Assembly (NCBI GenBank): GCA_963576735.1 | Contig: OY755182.1 | Span: forward strand, 1,178,001 to 1,242,000 | Direction: 5' to 3' | Length of the DNA: 64,000 nucleotides | Source: Bedellia somnulentella | Lineage: Eukaryota > Arthropoda > Insecta > Lepidoptera > Bedelliidae | In this document: one piece after another, positions 12,001-27,000 of the stretch | Layout: each line of letters begins with the position of its first letter | Numbering within the stretch: position 1 is the stretch's first letter | Notes under the pieces: generated by a model | The model's input: only the letters and a program-made list of their open reading frames with translations | What the model was told of the DNA's origin: nothing | Database searches by the model: none | Made by a program: the position numbers and the translations under genes

Positions 12001-15000
12001 ACCTTTATTTTACCATCTTTTCCCCTACGCAACTTCCAAAAGTGGCTGAGGAATTTCTAATTCGTTAGCTCTGGCTACCCCTTCTAGGGATTTATAGCCG
12101 TGAGTATATGTATGTATGTTGTTTGGATAGTTGCTTTTGTATGAGCATACATACATACATGCATATACTCACGCCATTAGTTCCCATTGGGTAGGCAAGA
12201 CTATCGATAAATTTTCTCATACATGCTCTTTTATTCTTCATCCTTTGGACGCCTGGCTTTTTGAGCACTCTCGCTATTTGGTCCAAATGTGTCTTCTGAG
12301 GTCTTCCTCTACTAACATAGCCATCCACATTGGCTCTATATCATCCATACTCTCTATGTGTCCAAACCATCTTAAAATGCATGAGGAATGTATATTTAAC
12401 AGCAAGATGGATGGGTGACCATGTATTTATTGTAATGTTTACTGCTAATTACTTATTAGCCACTGCCATTGTTTCCGAAAGTTTAATTCCTCCGCCATTT
12501 TTGGAGTTTAAGCAAGGAACATCGCCCTAAACCCTAAGCCACCTCGTATAAAACGGTCTTTAACACAAAGTTTAAAGAATTCTTCAAAACAGTATTTTCT
12601 ATGGCAGTCCTAGAGTGCAATAAATTTGTTAGACTCTACATTCTTCTATATTACTTAAGAAACATAGGCCATAGGACCCCTCCTATTGACAGATACAGCA
12701 ATGAATAATACATACATACATAAACTCACGGCTGTAAATCCCTAGAAGGGGTAGCCAGAGCTAAGGAATTAGAAATTCCTCAGCCACTTTTGGAAATGAT
12801 AGTGGGGAAAAGATGGTAAAAATAAAGGTTGTTGGTGATGGGTTTCCAACCGCATCGCCCAAAAGTCCCTTAAAAGCCCCAATACAGTTAGTCGCCTCTT
12901 ACATACACCCACCGGAAGAAATGGGGTAGTGCTATTCTAAGCCGACACTACACAGCTAATGAATAATACAACACCTGAATACGCTCGCAGGACATTAACT
13001 TTGCCTGCATCACTAGTACGAGCGACCATTTAACTTCGTATCGCGTGTATAAAACCATTTCTTTCGCACTTACTTCGTATCGTCTAGCGTCGTCTCATTC
13101 TAGCCGATCGAAGTCGTGACAATAAAATAGCGCTTGTGCTAGGTCTCCTGTATAGCTAGTACAAGCGACCTTTTAATTAGGTATCGCGTGGTATAAAACA
13201 GCCATCTCTTTCGCACTTACTTAGTATCGTATACTGTCATCTCATTCTAACCGTTGTGGTGACGATAAAATAGCGCTCGTGCTAAGCCCCTGGGTTCCAT
13301 AGCGTGAAAATGCATTCTGTAAAACTGAGACCTTTCTTACATAATTCTCGCATTTCATCTAATCTGACACTTTCTGAGAAATTATTTATTTTATGCTTTT
13401 TACTAGGCAAATCTTAAAGATGCCACGAATTTTATTTTATATATCAAAATAAAACTGCTGTCTATAGTATTTAAATAGTAGCACCTGAACCTAGTAACCC
13501 CATTGTTATTGTGAAAAGTGATTAGCCGATCTATAACTTTTTAACATACATACAATACTCACGGCTATTAATCCCAAAAAGAGGTAGCCAGACATTCAGT
13601 GCTAGAAACTCCTCAGCCACATTTAAAGTATCGTTGGTGATTGGTCTCTAACCGCATCACCTAAAAGCCACTTAAAAAAGCCGCATACCCTTAGTCGCCT
13701 CTTATGACACCCGTGGGTAGAAAGGGGTAGACATTCTACACGGCATTTTTAACATGTGACAGTGGATTGGTACAAAACTGCCATAGGCTTACTCTTATCA
13801 CGTGGATGTGCTGTCCAAGCAAAACGTGGGTACTCTGAAGACCAAGTGACAAACATGTCACGTGACGTTCAAATTATTATTACCCCAGCCACCCCTTTGG
13901 GGCTATATGGTGTGAACACGAGGAGTGGTGTGTGTGTGGCGACCGCTGGACGGCGAACTCACTCGCACACTAGCAGCGTCATAAAAATCGTACATCGCGG
14001 TATCGAAATGATTCTCTAGCTAATCATAAATACAAATTACTAATAAATAAAGAATAAATAAAGGAAAGAAAAATTTCGACACAGGCGGGAATTTTTCTTT
14101 TTTTTTTCTTTCCTTTATTTATTCTTTATTTATTAGTAATAATCCCCACATGAGGTTTTCATGAACAAAAAGATTTAAATAATACAAATTCTAAGTTGGT
14201 ACGCAGCAGGGTGTACTGGCCAGTATATCTTTGCTGTTCCCACATGTGTTTATTAAGCGAATTATTATGTAGTTCCGATTCAGACCTCGAATATGTACCT
14301 CTTAGTATTGTCCTTTACAATAATTTTAATTTTACTTGCCGTGTAGTGTCGGCTTAGAATAACCATTTCTACCCATTTCTACCCGTGGGTGATCGTAAGA
14401 TCGTAAGAGGCGACTAAGGGTATAGGGACTTTTTAAGTGATTATTGGGCGTTGTGGTTGGAGACCCATCACCAAAAACATTTATTATTACCATCTTTCCC
14501 CCAATCAACTTCCAAGAGTGGCTGAGGAATTTCTCATTCCAAAGCTCTGGCTACCCCATTAAGGGATTTATAGCCGTGAGTATATTTATGTATGTATGTA
14601 TGTCCTTTACAATGAGCTTCGAAGGTTGATCGTTATTAAACAGTGACATGTGATATGATATCAACACAAACTCAACTTAAAAACGTTCACAACGTATATA
14701 CCCAAAGGGGTTGGCAGAGGTACTAGTTAATTTCTATTCTATTCTACTCCTGAAGATCGCGTGACATTATCACCTGGTGTTCAGAGTACCCACGTTTTAC
14801 TTGGACTGTGTATTCACGTGATAGGGGGAGGTTCTATCGCCGTTTTGTACGAACACACTGTCACCAGACTGAAAAGATATTAGCCATGTGGGTTTACTCA
14901 CGATGTTTTCCCTCACCATTAGCAACCATGATAAATTAACCACATATATGACTTAAGAATAGAAAATTAGTGTGGCTCCGACTCGGGATTTGAACCCTCG

Positions 15001-18000
15001 TCATTAGACTTAGTTAATACAAAAGATCTCAACCATGACGAATCCTGGGTTACCTTCATCCATCGGCTTGACCAAGACTTAGTCCCTTTGTGGAAGGCTT
15101 ACCCACACTGTGTCGTCAATAAAAACCACTAACAAGAAATATTCATTTCTAGATCTTTTCCCTCCACAATTTCCAAACGTGACTAAAGAGCTTATTCCAT
15201 TTGTCTGAATGAAGACGTCTGAAAGCCACAGAATCTGAATTCAGACTAGTGGAATAACGTTCAGAAGACAAAGCAAGTAGACAAATAACAAGCGTCTGCG
15301 GCAGTAACTTCGAAGGACGTCTGAATTCAGCAACGACAAAGTGTAATGGAATAAGCTCTTTATAAACCATACCATATCAAGGTAGTAACTTATTTTTGAC
15401 CCCTAAGGAATACTCCTAACTATCTGAGACCAAGTGAACCTGCACCTCATAAAATCGCGGAGCTCCAGTAACAAAATATAATTAGATTAGTCGCGTGATT
15501 AATTAACGCGATTCATTAATCAAACTGATATTTAGCTCACCAGAGCAGTCAGATACGGCCGTATTTAGCTCCAGTGTAAAATAGAGTGATTATATACTGT
15601 TTGCTCCAGTGTATGACAGTCTGGAGCAGTGAGATACGGTGGTATTAGCTCCAGTGTATGACAGTGTGAAGCAGTGAGATAAGGCCGTATTTAGCTCCAG
15701 TGTATGACAGTGTGTTGACAGTAGTTCACTCTTGGAGATGCGCGCGAAGAAAACTGTGAGGCTGGTGAGATCTAACAGCGACCAGATTCCATTGACAGAG
15801 GTTGTGTTTTTTTAAATATGAATGACCTTTTGCACTTTGAATTGCTTAAAAGATGATGATTTTGATAGCTTGTTGTGAACTTAATTCAAGATCTTGTAGG
15901 TTGCTTGCTGCCTATGTACAAGAGGAAACTGAGAATAACTAAAATATTTTAATGGTTAATCTGCTATTTGGAGTGGAACAAACCTTACCAAATCATCCCT
16001 GATACTATGTAACTAGTTTTCCACCTGTTTGTTCTGCGTAGACTATAGTTTTGTGTATCCAGGAATATCGTGACACTATACTTAACTTCAGACATTACGT
16101 CGATGTAATTGTTACAACTTCTATAGCTCCTCTTTAGGTTTGTATGTTGGTAAAATCTTTACTATCCCTTTTTCTCGGGCCCTCACACCTATTTAAGAAT
16201 TAACAACCAAATTCATCAGTATTGTACAACCCCAGTTATGATACAGAAAGATTATTAAGTACTTATATATTTTGCAAATTATAATATTTTTTTCTGTTTC
16301 CTTTACAATATTATTGAATCTCTTAGCTCTATTATTGATTCTCATATACCGAAACATACCATTTATTCCCGTTCACATGGGAATTTTGGTACACTATTTC
16401 TTAATGCTTACCAAGAGTGCTTAATATGGAAGTTCTTACCTCAATTATTATTATCAGTTTTAGTTATTCCCTCAATTTCTGATTTTCTGTACCCTGCAAC
16501 CTGATAGCTATAACGAGTAGAATAAATTCCTGGCCATAATGCGCTAATAGTGAGCTCTGGAGTTGACTAAAAATCAATGCTTATTTTTAACCGACGAAAA
16601 CGCAGAAGGTTGTCAATTTAAAAGTCAAAAAGTTTATTTTTCAAAATTAAGTTAAAACTTAATTAATTCCTTAGCTATGGCTACCCGTTCTAAAGATTTA
16701 TAGCCGTGATACGTATGTATGTAAGTTAAAACAATCTTTATTTCACGTTTTTTTTTAAAATTCTCATATATTAAGGTGTTTAGACTACCAACGTTTTTCT
16801 TGGATAGTGTACTCATATGATAGGGGCCGGCCTATCGCCGTTTGGTACGAATACACTGTCACATGATAAAGTACAACTTAGCCATGTGGGTTTCCTCATG
16901 ATGTTTTCCCTCACCGTTAATAACCATGACAAATTTACTACACATTGACTTTTGAAAAGACAAATTGGTGTGGGCTCGACCCGGGATTTGAACCCTCACC
17001 GTCTGCACCATAAGCGGTCTTTTACCAACTTAGCTATCACGGTAGCACATAAATAACTTTTTAATAATAAAACATAAACCGCCGTACATATCTACCTTTA
17101 TAATCTAAAATATAATATTTACTGGTCTCAGGGTTTTGTTTACAAATTCGGTAGGTTTGAGAATTAGTTTATAACTATTTTTTTATAGTCCTAAGTGATA
17201 AGGGTCGTCCATCCCTAACTTTATATTTTTATTTAATTTTTTAATTTGAATTAATAAAAGTCAGTTGGACGTCTGTCTGTTTGAGTAAATAGGTATTATT
17301 TCATAAAATATTTTTTTTTGTTATAAACATAAAATAATAAATATTTATTCCTTTTAAGTTTTATCGGCGGTTATTTTAATTTCATTATTTAAACTTTTAT
17401 TAAAGTTTATTTTACCGCCACCTAGCGGCGCTACGTAGAACTACAATAAGTCACAGTGCATAACATTTACAATGTTTCCGTAGATCCCCGAGCACCACCG
17501 CAGCTCTGGCTCCGCGTTCAGCGACGGGAACGATGATGACAGAGTCACCGATGATGAAACCACCAAGTTAGTATACATTTGTGTTGCCTCAGTAATACGG
17601 GATAGTTTCACATTGAATAGTACTAACTAATAAATAAAGGAAAGAAAAATGTCGACACAGGCGGGCATTGAATCCGCGACCTCGGGTATACGCCCCCGTC
17701 GCTCTGCCAATTGAGCTACCGTGTCAATGGCTATCAGCGCGAAATTCTTCTATCCTTTGTTTCTTTTACACTTTTAAGTAGTGTTTGCGTTCCCTACCTC
17801 CGAATTTTTTACAAATTCGGAATGCCACTTGTCTACCTTTTTAGACAGAATGCAAATTTTGAGAACACTTAACTATCACATAATTTGAATGTTTTGGTTC
17901 ATGAAAACCGCATGCGGGGATTATTACTAATAGATAAAGAATAAATAAAGGAAAGAAAAATTTCGACACAAGCGGGAATCGAATCCGCGGCCTCGGGTAT

Positions 18001-21000
18001 ACGCCCCCGTCGCTCTGCCAATTGAGCTACCGTGTCAATGGCTGCCAGCCCAAAATTCTTCTATCCTTTGTTTCTTTTACACTTTTAAGTAGTGTTTGGT
18101 TTGCGAGGTCGCGGGTCCGATTCCCGCCTGTGTCGAAATTTTTCTTTCCTTTATTTACTCTTTATTTATAAGTAATAATCCCCACATGAGGTTTTTATGA
18201 ACAAAGACATTTAAATTAGTACTAACTACATACCGGTACATACATACGGTATAGGGATACCTTACCGTAGCACATACATACTTGGAATGTTAAGTGATTG
18301 TTGGTACTATGATGTACGAAGTATATCATATACTCACGGCTATGAATCCCTAAAAGGGATAACCAGAGCTTCAAAATCAGGAAATTCTTTAGTTAATTTT
18401 GGAAATTAAGTAAGGAAAAGCTAGTAAAAATAAATAATTGTCTCCAATCATATTGCCCATCGATCGATCACCCAAGGGGAGGAAACGGGGTAGTGCTATT
18501 CTAAGCGAAATTATAAAATTTAACTACCCTAATAACTTTTCAACGGTCCAACTTAGAATAATACTACCCCTTACGGTACCACATACGTGGATTTTAAAGT
18601 GATAGTTGGTACTTTGATCGACAACGTATAGCAGGAATTTATATAATTATCATAACGAGTATGTGCCTTCAGGAAAGTAATTAAAAAAACCAGTAGGCAT
18701 ATTTACGCATGGCGATGCGATATCTCAGCGCATTTTAATTTGATAAGGACCAATCCTCTGTAAACCTTACATTCCTGCATTGAATAATACAAAGAACAAA
18801 ACACAGACAGAGCTAACAGAATTTAAATAACGTTATTAATTTTATATCTGTTTTTTGGACCTAAATTAAAATATGGATATATATATGGTAGTGCCGGCTT
18901 AGAATGTCATTACCCCTTTTTACCCACGGCTGTCGTAAGTGGCGACTAAGGGTATGAGGCTTTTTAAGTGGTTTTGGGCGAAGCGGTTGTAGACCGATCA
19001 CCAACGATACTTGATTTCTACCATCTTGTCCACTATCAACTTCCAAATATGGCTGAGGAGTATCAAGCTCTGAAGCTCTGGCTACTCCTGATTGGGATTT
19101 ATGGCCGTGAGTATATGTTGGTATGTATGAACGGATTTCAAACATTATCATGATCAGCAAACAGTTTAATAAGCCTTCCCCAAATTTCTACAACCAGTAC
19201 TGTGATGACTTCGTCCAATAACATCCTGTGGTCTTCACCAAAATTTTGGTTCACCTTGTAGAAGATACGCTAAGAACATAGTTTAATTCTTCACGTAGTC
19301 TCTCCATTACTCTCTCAGACTCTAAATTTCAAAATAATTGGTTATTTGTACGAAGAAATAAACTTTAATTGATACAAATCAAAATCAGTAACAGTTTAAA
19401 TTTAAAAGAAATAAACAAGCGTTGTTGGATTAATTGAGTTAGCCAATGTACATACATATATGCATATACTCACGGCCATAAATCTCAAAAAGGGCAGTAG
19501 CCAGAGCCACATTTGAAGTTCATAGGGGACAAGATGGTAAAATTAAAGTATCGTTGATGATAGGTCTCCCACCACATCGCCCAAAAAACCATTTAAAAAC
19601 CCCCATACCCTAGTTGCCACTTACGACAGCCGTGGGTAAAAAGGGGTAGTGATATTCTAAGCCGGCACTACACAGCCAATGTAGCATGATATATTAACTA
19701 ACTGCACTAGCCCACAGAAATAATCCCATCCATATTCAACCTCTGCGTATATCTGATCTATGATAAGATTGGTTGTGACACGGTTTGCAAGAAGGGTCAT
19801 TGCCCCCACACTTCCTTATTACAAACCCTCCATTGTGCAACCCGATTCCCTTCTTGTTGCATCCTGTGGACTGCATACTTGCACTTATCTTTGCAATAAA
19901 CTTGAAGTCAGAATGTTACTAGTCAATCGAGGAAAGAACAGTTTCAATACCATCAGGACTTGAATCCGCGATACCCGATCTACGCTCCGGTCGCTCTGCC
20001 AACTGAGCTATTTGATTACTGAGTTTTTTGCGATGGACTAGCGTTTGGTTTTGTTGCATAGAAAATCTTTTATAAAGTAAACACATGTTAATAAACTGAA
20101 ATTGAAACCATGTTTTGAATAAGTGAAAAAATGTGAATGTAAAGAGTTTCTTTGTTGCTTCTTCTCTTTACGAACACCTTCCGAAGCAACGAACTAATGA
20201 TAAATAAAAAAGATTGACGTTCAAAAATTTTTCGTTTTTAACTTAATTTGAAGAATAAACTTTTTGACTTTTTTTTGATACTGTTGCGAAAGTAGACTGG
20301 GATGTCGCTGGTTCAAGTCCTGCTGGATTCGAAATTGTTCTTACCTTGATTGTTTAGTAAAATAATCCTCACTTGAGGTTTCATGCACAACAAAATCTAA
20401 TTAGTTGAAGTCAGAATCCAAAAAAAAAGAGACCGAGGGGTTCAGAACAGTTGTACCTCCATTCCTTGGAAGTTTCAAGCCTAGTACTAGTAGGGATTTC
20501 TGTGTAGTAATAACACAACAACACTTCCCCTGCCGGTGGCGTAAGAGGGGAGTTAGGGGTTAAGGCAATGTGACTAGAGATCCTTCACCGACAATCGTAT
20601 TTTCCACTATCTTTTTCCCGGGTAAGGCCCAAAAGTGACTGACCAATTTCTGTGTTTACGCAAAGATGTTTGTCTGCGAATCACAACTTTCATTCATTAT
20701 ATAACCGCGATTTTTCCTTGGAGTGACCTTATTTTGTGAATATTAGTTTATAGTTTATTACACAAAGGATCATTCACTGCTAGGATTATAGTAGAAGACT
20801 AAGAAGAATCTAAATTTCCGGAAAATGCTATTTGAAAACAAATCTGTCACTTTTGAAAGTTGAGAAAAACATGGTGTACACAAAATATTGGGTAATAATT
20901 TTCCAACCGTATCACTAAAACCACATAAAAAGCCTTAATACCCTTAGTCGCCCTACGTAATTAATGTAAGTAAGGAAGGTGTAAAGCTGGCGCATATGAA

Positions 21001-24000
21001 AATCATAAGAAGTGAGATACAAACAGATTTTGTATGGGTGATCTATCAGTTTCTCACTTCTCACGTAGCATACTCACTCTCACACGACTCATTCTTTGCG
21101 GTGTTCCCAGCCAGGTCATGTAATTCACAATTCTGGAATCATTAATGTTGACTCAGCCAATTTACGTTTTTTTCTGAGATATGATCAATGAATTCAACAG
21201 ACAACAAAGAACAAATTTAACATACATACATACATATACCCCAGCTATAAATCTCTAGAAGGGAAACCCAGATTTAAGGAATTAGAAATTCCTCAGCCAC
21301 TTTTGGTAAATAAAGTGAGGAAAAGATGGTAAAATAAAGGTTGTTGGTGATGGGTCTACAACCGCACCGCCCAAGTCTCTTAAAAGCCCAATTACCGTTA
21401 GTCGCCTCTTACGTACACCCACCGAAGGAAATGTGGTTGTACTATTCTAAGCCGACACTACACAGCAAAATATAATATATATGACATATAACTCTAAAAA
21501 GTAACGCTTGATCATACATAAATTATACACGTGGAATGGACAACCTCCTCCGTTTTCGTCTGTTAAAAATTATAGCTTGTTAACCGACTATGACGACATT
21601 TTCCAGTCCTTAGCAACTTGTCAGTTAACTCTGTAGATCCATTGCAAATGTAAGGGATAAGTAATCATTTCCGCCGAGACCCTTCCAATTGCCGGTAGGA
21701 ACCAAACGATAAGAAAATGAGGGTCTTCTATTTGACACAGATCCCTAATTGAATATGAACCGTCTCGTAATACTACTTTAATACATACATACATATACTC
21801 ACGGCTATAAATCCCTAAATTGGGTAGCCAGAGCTAAGGAATCTGTGTAAGGAAAAGTTAAGTGGGGAAAAGATGGTAAAATAAAGGTTGTTGGTTAGGG
21901 GTCTCCAACCGCATCGCCCAAAAATCCCTTTAAAGCCCCAATACCGTCAGTCGCCTCTTACGTGCACCCGCCGGAAGAATTGGGGTAGTGCTATTCTAAG
22001 CCGACACTAAACAGCACTACTACTTTAATATTATTTGATTATTACTAGTTTACCATATCCACCCTGACTTCACATTATATGGTAGATATAGAAAGTGGTA
22101 ATAACATATTCATATATTCACAGCTATAAATCTTGAAGTGAGGTATCCAGAGCTAGAGAAAATTAGAAATTTCTTGGGAAATAGATTTAAAAAGAAACAG
22201 TTTAATTTTTATCCCTAATATAAAAGAAAGTCGTGTTAGTTACACTTTTTGTAACTCACGAACAACTGAACCGATTAAGCTGAAAATTTATTGGGAGGTA
22301 GCTGAGAACCAGGAAAAGGACATAGAATATATAATCACGCTAAATACCGTAGGGTGTAAGCAGTAACAATGTTTAACACCATCGAGCGAAGCCGGGGCGG
22401 ACCACTAATAATAAATAAATACAAAATACTATTAATATTATTTTACAAAAAAATATGTGAGAATTGAAGTGATGTAAAATCAACACGGATTGCTATTCAA
22501 GAATAATGTAGCTTTGTAAACAATTGAAGAATATTTTCATGCTCAACTGTTAAAAAATATTGCTAAATATTCATGTAATAAATAATTTATAAAATTTAAA
22601 CCTTGGTTCTTCAGCGAGGGGATAAACGCCCGATTTCTGAATTGAGTATTCCAGCTGAGAACAACTTAAGTATCGTTCTGTCGCATTGAAATCTTAACAA
22701 CTGAATGAGACAAAGCGTTACTTAAGTCATTCTTAGCTTGAATACCCAATTCAGAAATCGGGTGTTATAGTCTCGTAGTTATATAGGAGTGAGATTAAAT
22801 CAGGCCTACGTTTCTTGTTTTGTCTAAGTAAATATTAACGGCAAAAATTTAAGCAAAGTTTTGTTTATTTTTAAACTAAAATTACCTGATAAACAAAGGA
22901 AAGAAAATTCTCGACATAGGCGGGCGTATACCCGAGGTCGCGGGTTCGATTCCCGCCTGTGTCGAGATTTTTCTTTCCTTTATTTATTAGTAATGAACAA
23001 AAATATTTTAATTAAAATTACCTGATTACGCTCAGCATCTTGATTTGGCACGTTAATGAAGCGACTATTGGACCTTCAAAAACTCATTACTCTCACACAG
23101 ATCAGCATGGCTAACACGAGCATTAACTAGATATCGCGTGGTATAAAACAGCTATCTCTTTTACACTTACTTAGTATCGTATACTTTTATCCCATTCCAA
23201 CTGACAGAGAAACGATAAAATAACGCTTGTGCTAAGTCTTCTGGTGGAATAGCACCCTAACGCGAGACATCCTACTCAAGAAACATTGTCGCCTCTGTCT
23301 CTGTGCAAGATTTTTATAAAGACCTATTTATAATTCCTAAGTAAATATTTGCTGTGTAGTGTCGGCTTAGAATAGCACTACCCCATTTCTTCCGGTGGGT
23401 GTACGTAAGAGGCGACTAACGGTATTGGGGCTTTTAAGGGATTTTTGGGCGATGCGGTTGGAGACCCATCACCAACAACCTTTGTTTTTACCATCTTTTC
23501 CCCACTCATATTTCCAAAAGTGGCTGAGGAATTTCTAATTCCTTAGCTCTGGCTACCCCTTCTAGGGATTTACAGCCGTGAGTATATGTATGTATATATG
23601 ATGTAAATATTTATTAAAGTTATTTTGTTCCTGCCTGCCTGCCTTTGGTGATATTACAAAAGTAGGTTGCCAGGGTATCCTCTCATCATCAGAAATAAAA
23701 AAACGGCCACCTCAGGAAGTTAAAATGAGTTAAAAAAAAAAAACATTTACCTTTATTTAAATTGTGCTATCTGAGCCAACACAGTTCAGCGATTTTAGAT
23801 TTCAAGCTTCTTAGAAAAACAAAAGTGTAGGATTCCTGTCCCAAATAAATGGACAGTAAATTGTTATTCATAAAATGTAATGATAACTCATTATTTACAT
23901 AATACATACATACATACATATACTCACGGCTATTAATTCCTCGAAGGGGTAGCCAGAGCTAAGGAATTAGATTTTCCTCAGCCACTTTTGGAAAGTTGTG

Positions 24001-27000
24001 TGGGGGAAGATGGTAAAATAAAGGTTGTTGGTGATGGGTCTCCAACCGCATCGCCCAAAAATCCCTTAAAAGCCCCAATACCCTTAGTCGCCTCTTACGT
24101 ACACCCACGGGAAGAAATGGGGTAGTGCTATTCTAAACCGACACTACACAGCAATTAATTATAATTATTTACATATACACAATTAATTAGTATTTCTAAT
24201 GAAATGTAACACAATAGGTGCTCTGAACTTTATGGATGAATCACAAATCAAAATATAAAGAATTAACAAAGAAGCTATAACTTGTACGCTTGAGACTAGT
24301 GCGAATTTTTTATTATTGATTTCACACGCAATACGATTAAGCTGTGTCGTGTCGGCTTAGAATAGCAGTATCACATTTATTCCTGTGGTTGTCGTACAAG
24401 TTGACCGAGTTTTAGGAGTTTTTTTATAAAATAATATTTTTAGAGACCCATTACCAATAATACTTCATTTTTACTTCGCCAATCAACTTCAAATTCTGCT
24501 ATGGCTAATCCTGTTAGGGATTTATGGCTGTGAGTTTATATATTTTAATACCATTTCATAATTACACCAACCATAACAATATATTAATAAATAAAGAATA
24601 AATAAAGGAAAGATAAATTTCGACACAGGCGGGAAACGGGGAACACTACTTAAACGTGTAAAATAAATAAAATTTCGCGCTGGCAGCCATTGACACTGTA
24701 GCTCAATTGGCAGAGCGACGGGGACGTATACCCGAGGTCGCGGGTTCGATTCCCGCCTGTGTCGAAATTTTTCTTTTAAAAATATGAAAAGATTTAAATA
24801 ACATAACAATATATTTTCCTTCAGAAATACAATACCAAACAAATTAGAATCAACAGGAAATCGTTTTCATTATCCCCATATTTCCCAACTCTCATCATAA
24901 TCGAGCGCTCAGAGTAGCTATCGCTTAGTATGAACGTAAGTTACATGTCAGTTATCGCGGCGACCGGGTCGAGAACAGTGAACCGACTTACATACATTAC
25001 GGGTTTGTGTGTGCGTTTGGATGTTGTGTGTGTGTACTGTAGTTTTAGCTGAATAAGGATTATCAGGTATTGTTGGATTGCCTCAAATGTATTAGTAAGT
25101 GGTGGTTTAGGATCAGTCCTAAACGAATTCTAAACCACCACTTACTTTTACATTTGAAACGTTGACTTTCCACTGATGGAATTTAAAATGATACATTTTT
25201 ATTACATTTGTGTTTGAATAATTTTGCTAAAACTGGTAATCAATAAAATATTTGTGATTTTGTATTTGTTTTTGTATTTTTGCTGAGTAATAAACAGCAA
25301 TGCAGTAATAATTACAAGTGAATAAATGAGCAATTAGTAACAAATAAATAAATATATACGGACAAAATTATACAGATCAAGTTAACAGACTAAGTACAAC
25401 TTAATGACTTGTATTATGGGATTCTTACTTAACGATATATTTAATATTATATATAGTAAACATACAAATAACACTGAAGACTAGGAAAGAATCATTTATA
25501 CTGAGCACATAAATATTGCTCGCAGCGGGGATCGAACCCGCAACCTCCGAACCGAGAAGCTAGTCGACTATCGACTCGGCCTCTGTAATACTCGCCTTTT
25601 AAATAATAAATAAATAATATAATAAAATACAGCTTAAAATTGGCATTGCCAGATATCTTTTTAATTGACCAGCGCGTCTTTAAATGCATAAAGTTGTGGA
25701 ATCGTCTATGTTAAAGTTGAATAAAATTTAACTTTTGCATCCAATTATTAAAAAAGAATTTAAAATTGCCTTGAATTTAAATGAATTTAGCCGTGTAGTG
25801 TCGGCTTAGAATAGCACTACCCCGTTTCTTCCGGTGGGTGTACGAAAAAGGCGACTAACGGTATTGGGGCTTTTAAGGGATGTTTGGGCGATGCGGTTGG
25901 AGACCCATCACCAACAACCTTTACTTTACCATCTTTTCCCCTCTCAAATATCCAAAAGTGGCTGAGGAATTTCTAATTCCTTAGCTCTGGCCACCCCTTG
26001 TAGGGATTTATAGCCGTGAGTATATGTATGTATGATGTATGAATTTAAAATTTTCCTGTTATTTCACCTTAGAGCGATGCTAACCTGCAATTTTAAATTC
26101 ATTGATTCATACATTTTGTTTTTTTTATGTGGTGGATGTTAGATTTAAGGCTGTGCCGTAAGTTATAACCTGAACATATGAGATACTTATTCTTAACTTA
26201 TCATTAACTTTAAATTCAATATCACATTATTACAAATCATAAGGAAAACCGCTACAGAATAAAATTGATTACACAACGGTTTCTTTGTAGCAATATTAAA
26301 CCAATTTCCTATAAATAAAGCATAAATAATGGCAAGAAAAAATTCACACATGAGGTTTTCATGAACAAAAACATTCAAATTATGCAATTTCCTATTATTA
26401 ACCTTTATTTTTGTATAAGACTAAAACAGCACTATACTATCTTGTGCCGTGTAGTGCCGGCTTAGAATGTCGCTACCCCTTTCAACCCACGGGTGTCGTA
26501 AGAGGTGACTAAGGGTATTAGGGCTTTTTATTGGATTTTTGGGCGATGCGGTTGGAGACCCATCACCAACAACCTTTATTTCACCCTCTTTTCACCACAT
26601 AACTTTCCAAAAGTGGCTGAGGAATTTATAATTCTAACGAATTTAAAAGTTATTCCAGTGCTAAGGCACTGGCTACCCTTTCTAGGGAAATATAGCCGTG
26701 AGTATATGTATGTACATAACCATTTAGCTCGACCTATTTAGTCTATATTTAGATTTAGATTACTGTATAAGTATACGACTAAGAGGCGATGTATACGACT
26801 ATATACGATGGGGCTTTTAGAGGTTTTTGGGCGAGGTAGTTGGAGACCCATCATCAACGATACTTTACCTCCTTGTCCCCTATCGACTTCTAAATGTGGC
26901 TGAGGAGTATCTAGCTCTGAAGCGCTAGCTACCCCTTTTTGGGATTTATGACCGTGGGTATATCTATGTATATATGTATAATTATGATAATTATATATGT

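Larger units (their letters stand above)
11847..17483 (+). other. Intron between exon C and the first shared exon
   Basis: Holds SINE-A copies 9-13, SINE-B copies 3-5, a LINE 3' end, tandem MITE-3 copies, a SINE-C palindrome, MITE-4 and a tandem repeat. Bases 15720-16660 and 17047-17460 are AT-rich with nothing recognisable. Confidence 0.5.

Noticed and set aside
17650..18040. Functional tRNA genes
   Set aside because: The tRNA-like cores are repeated with SINE tails, have imperfect stems and lie in copies that differ from each other. They are SINE heads.
24522..24842. 106-codon minus-strand open frame
   Set aside because: Runs through SINE-C (RHRRESNPRPRVYVPVALPI is a translated tRNA-like core) and so is not a gene.
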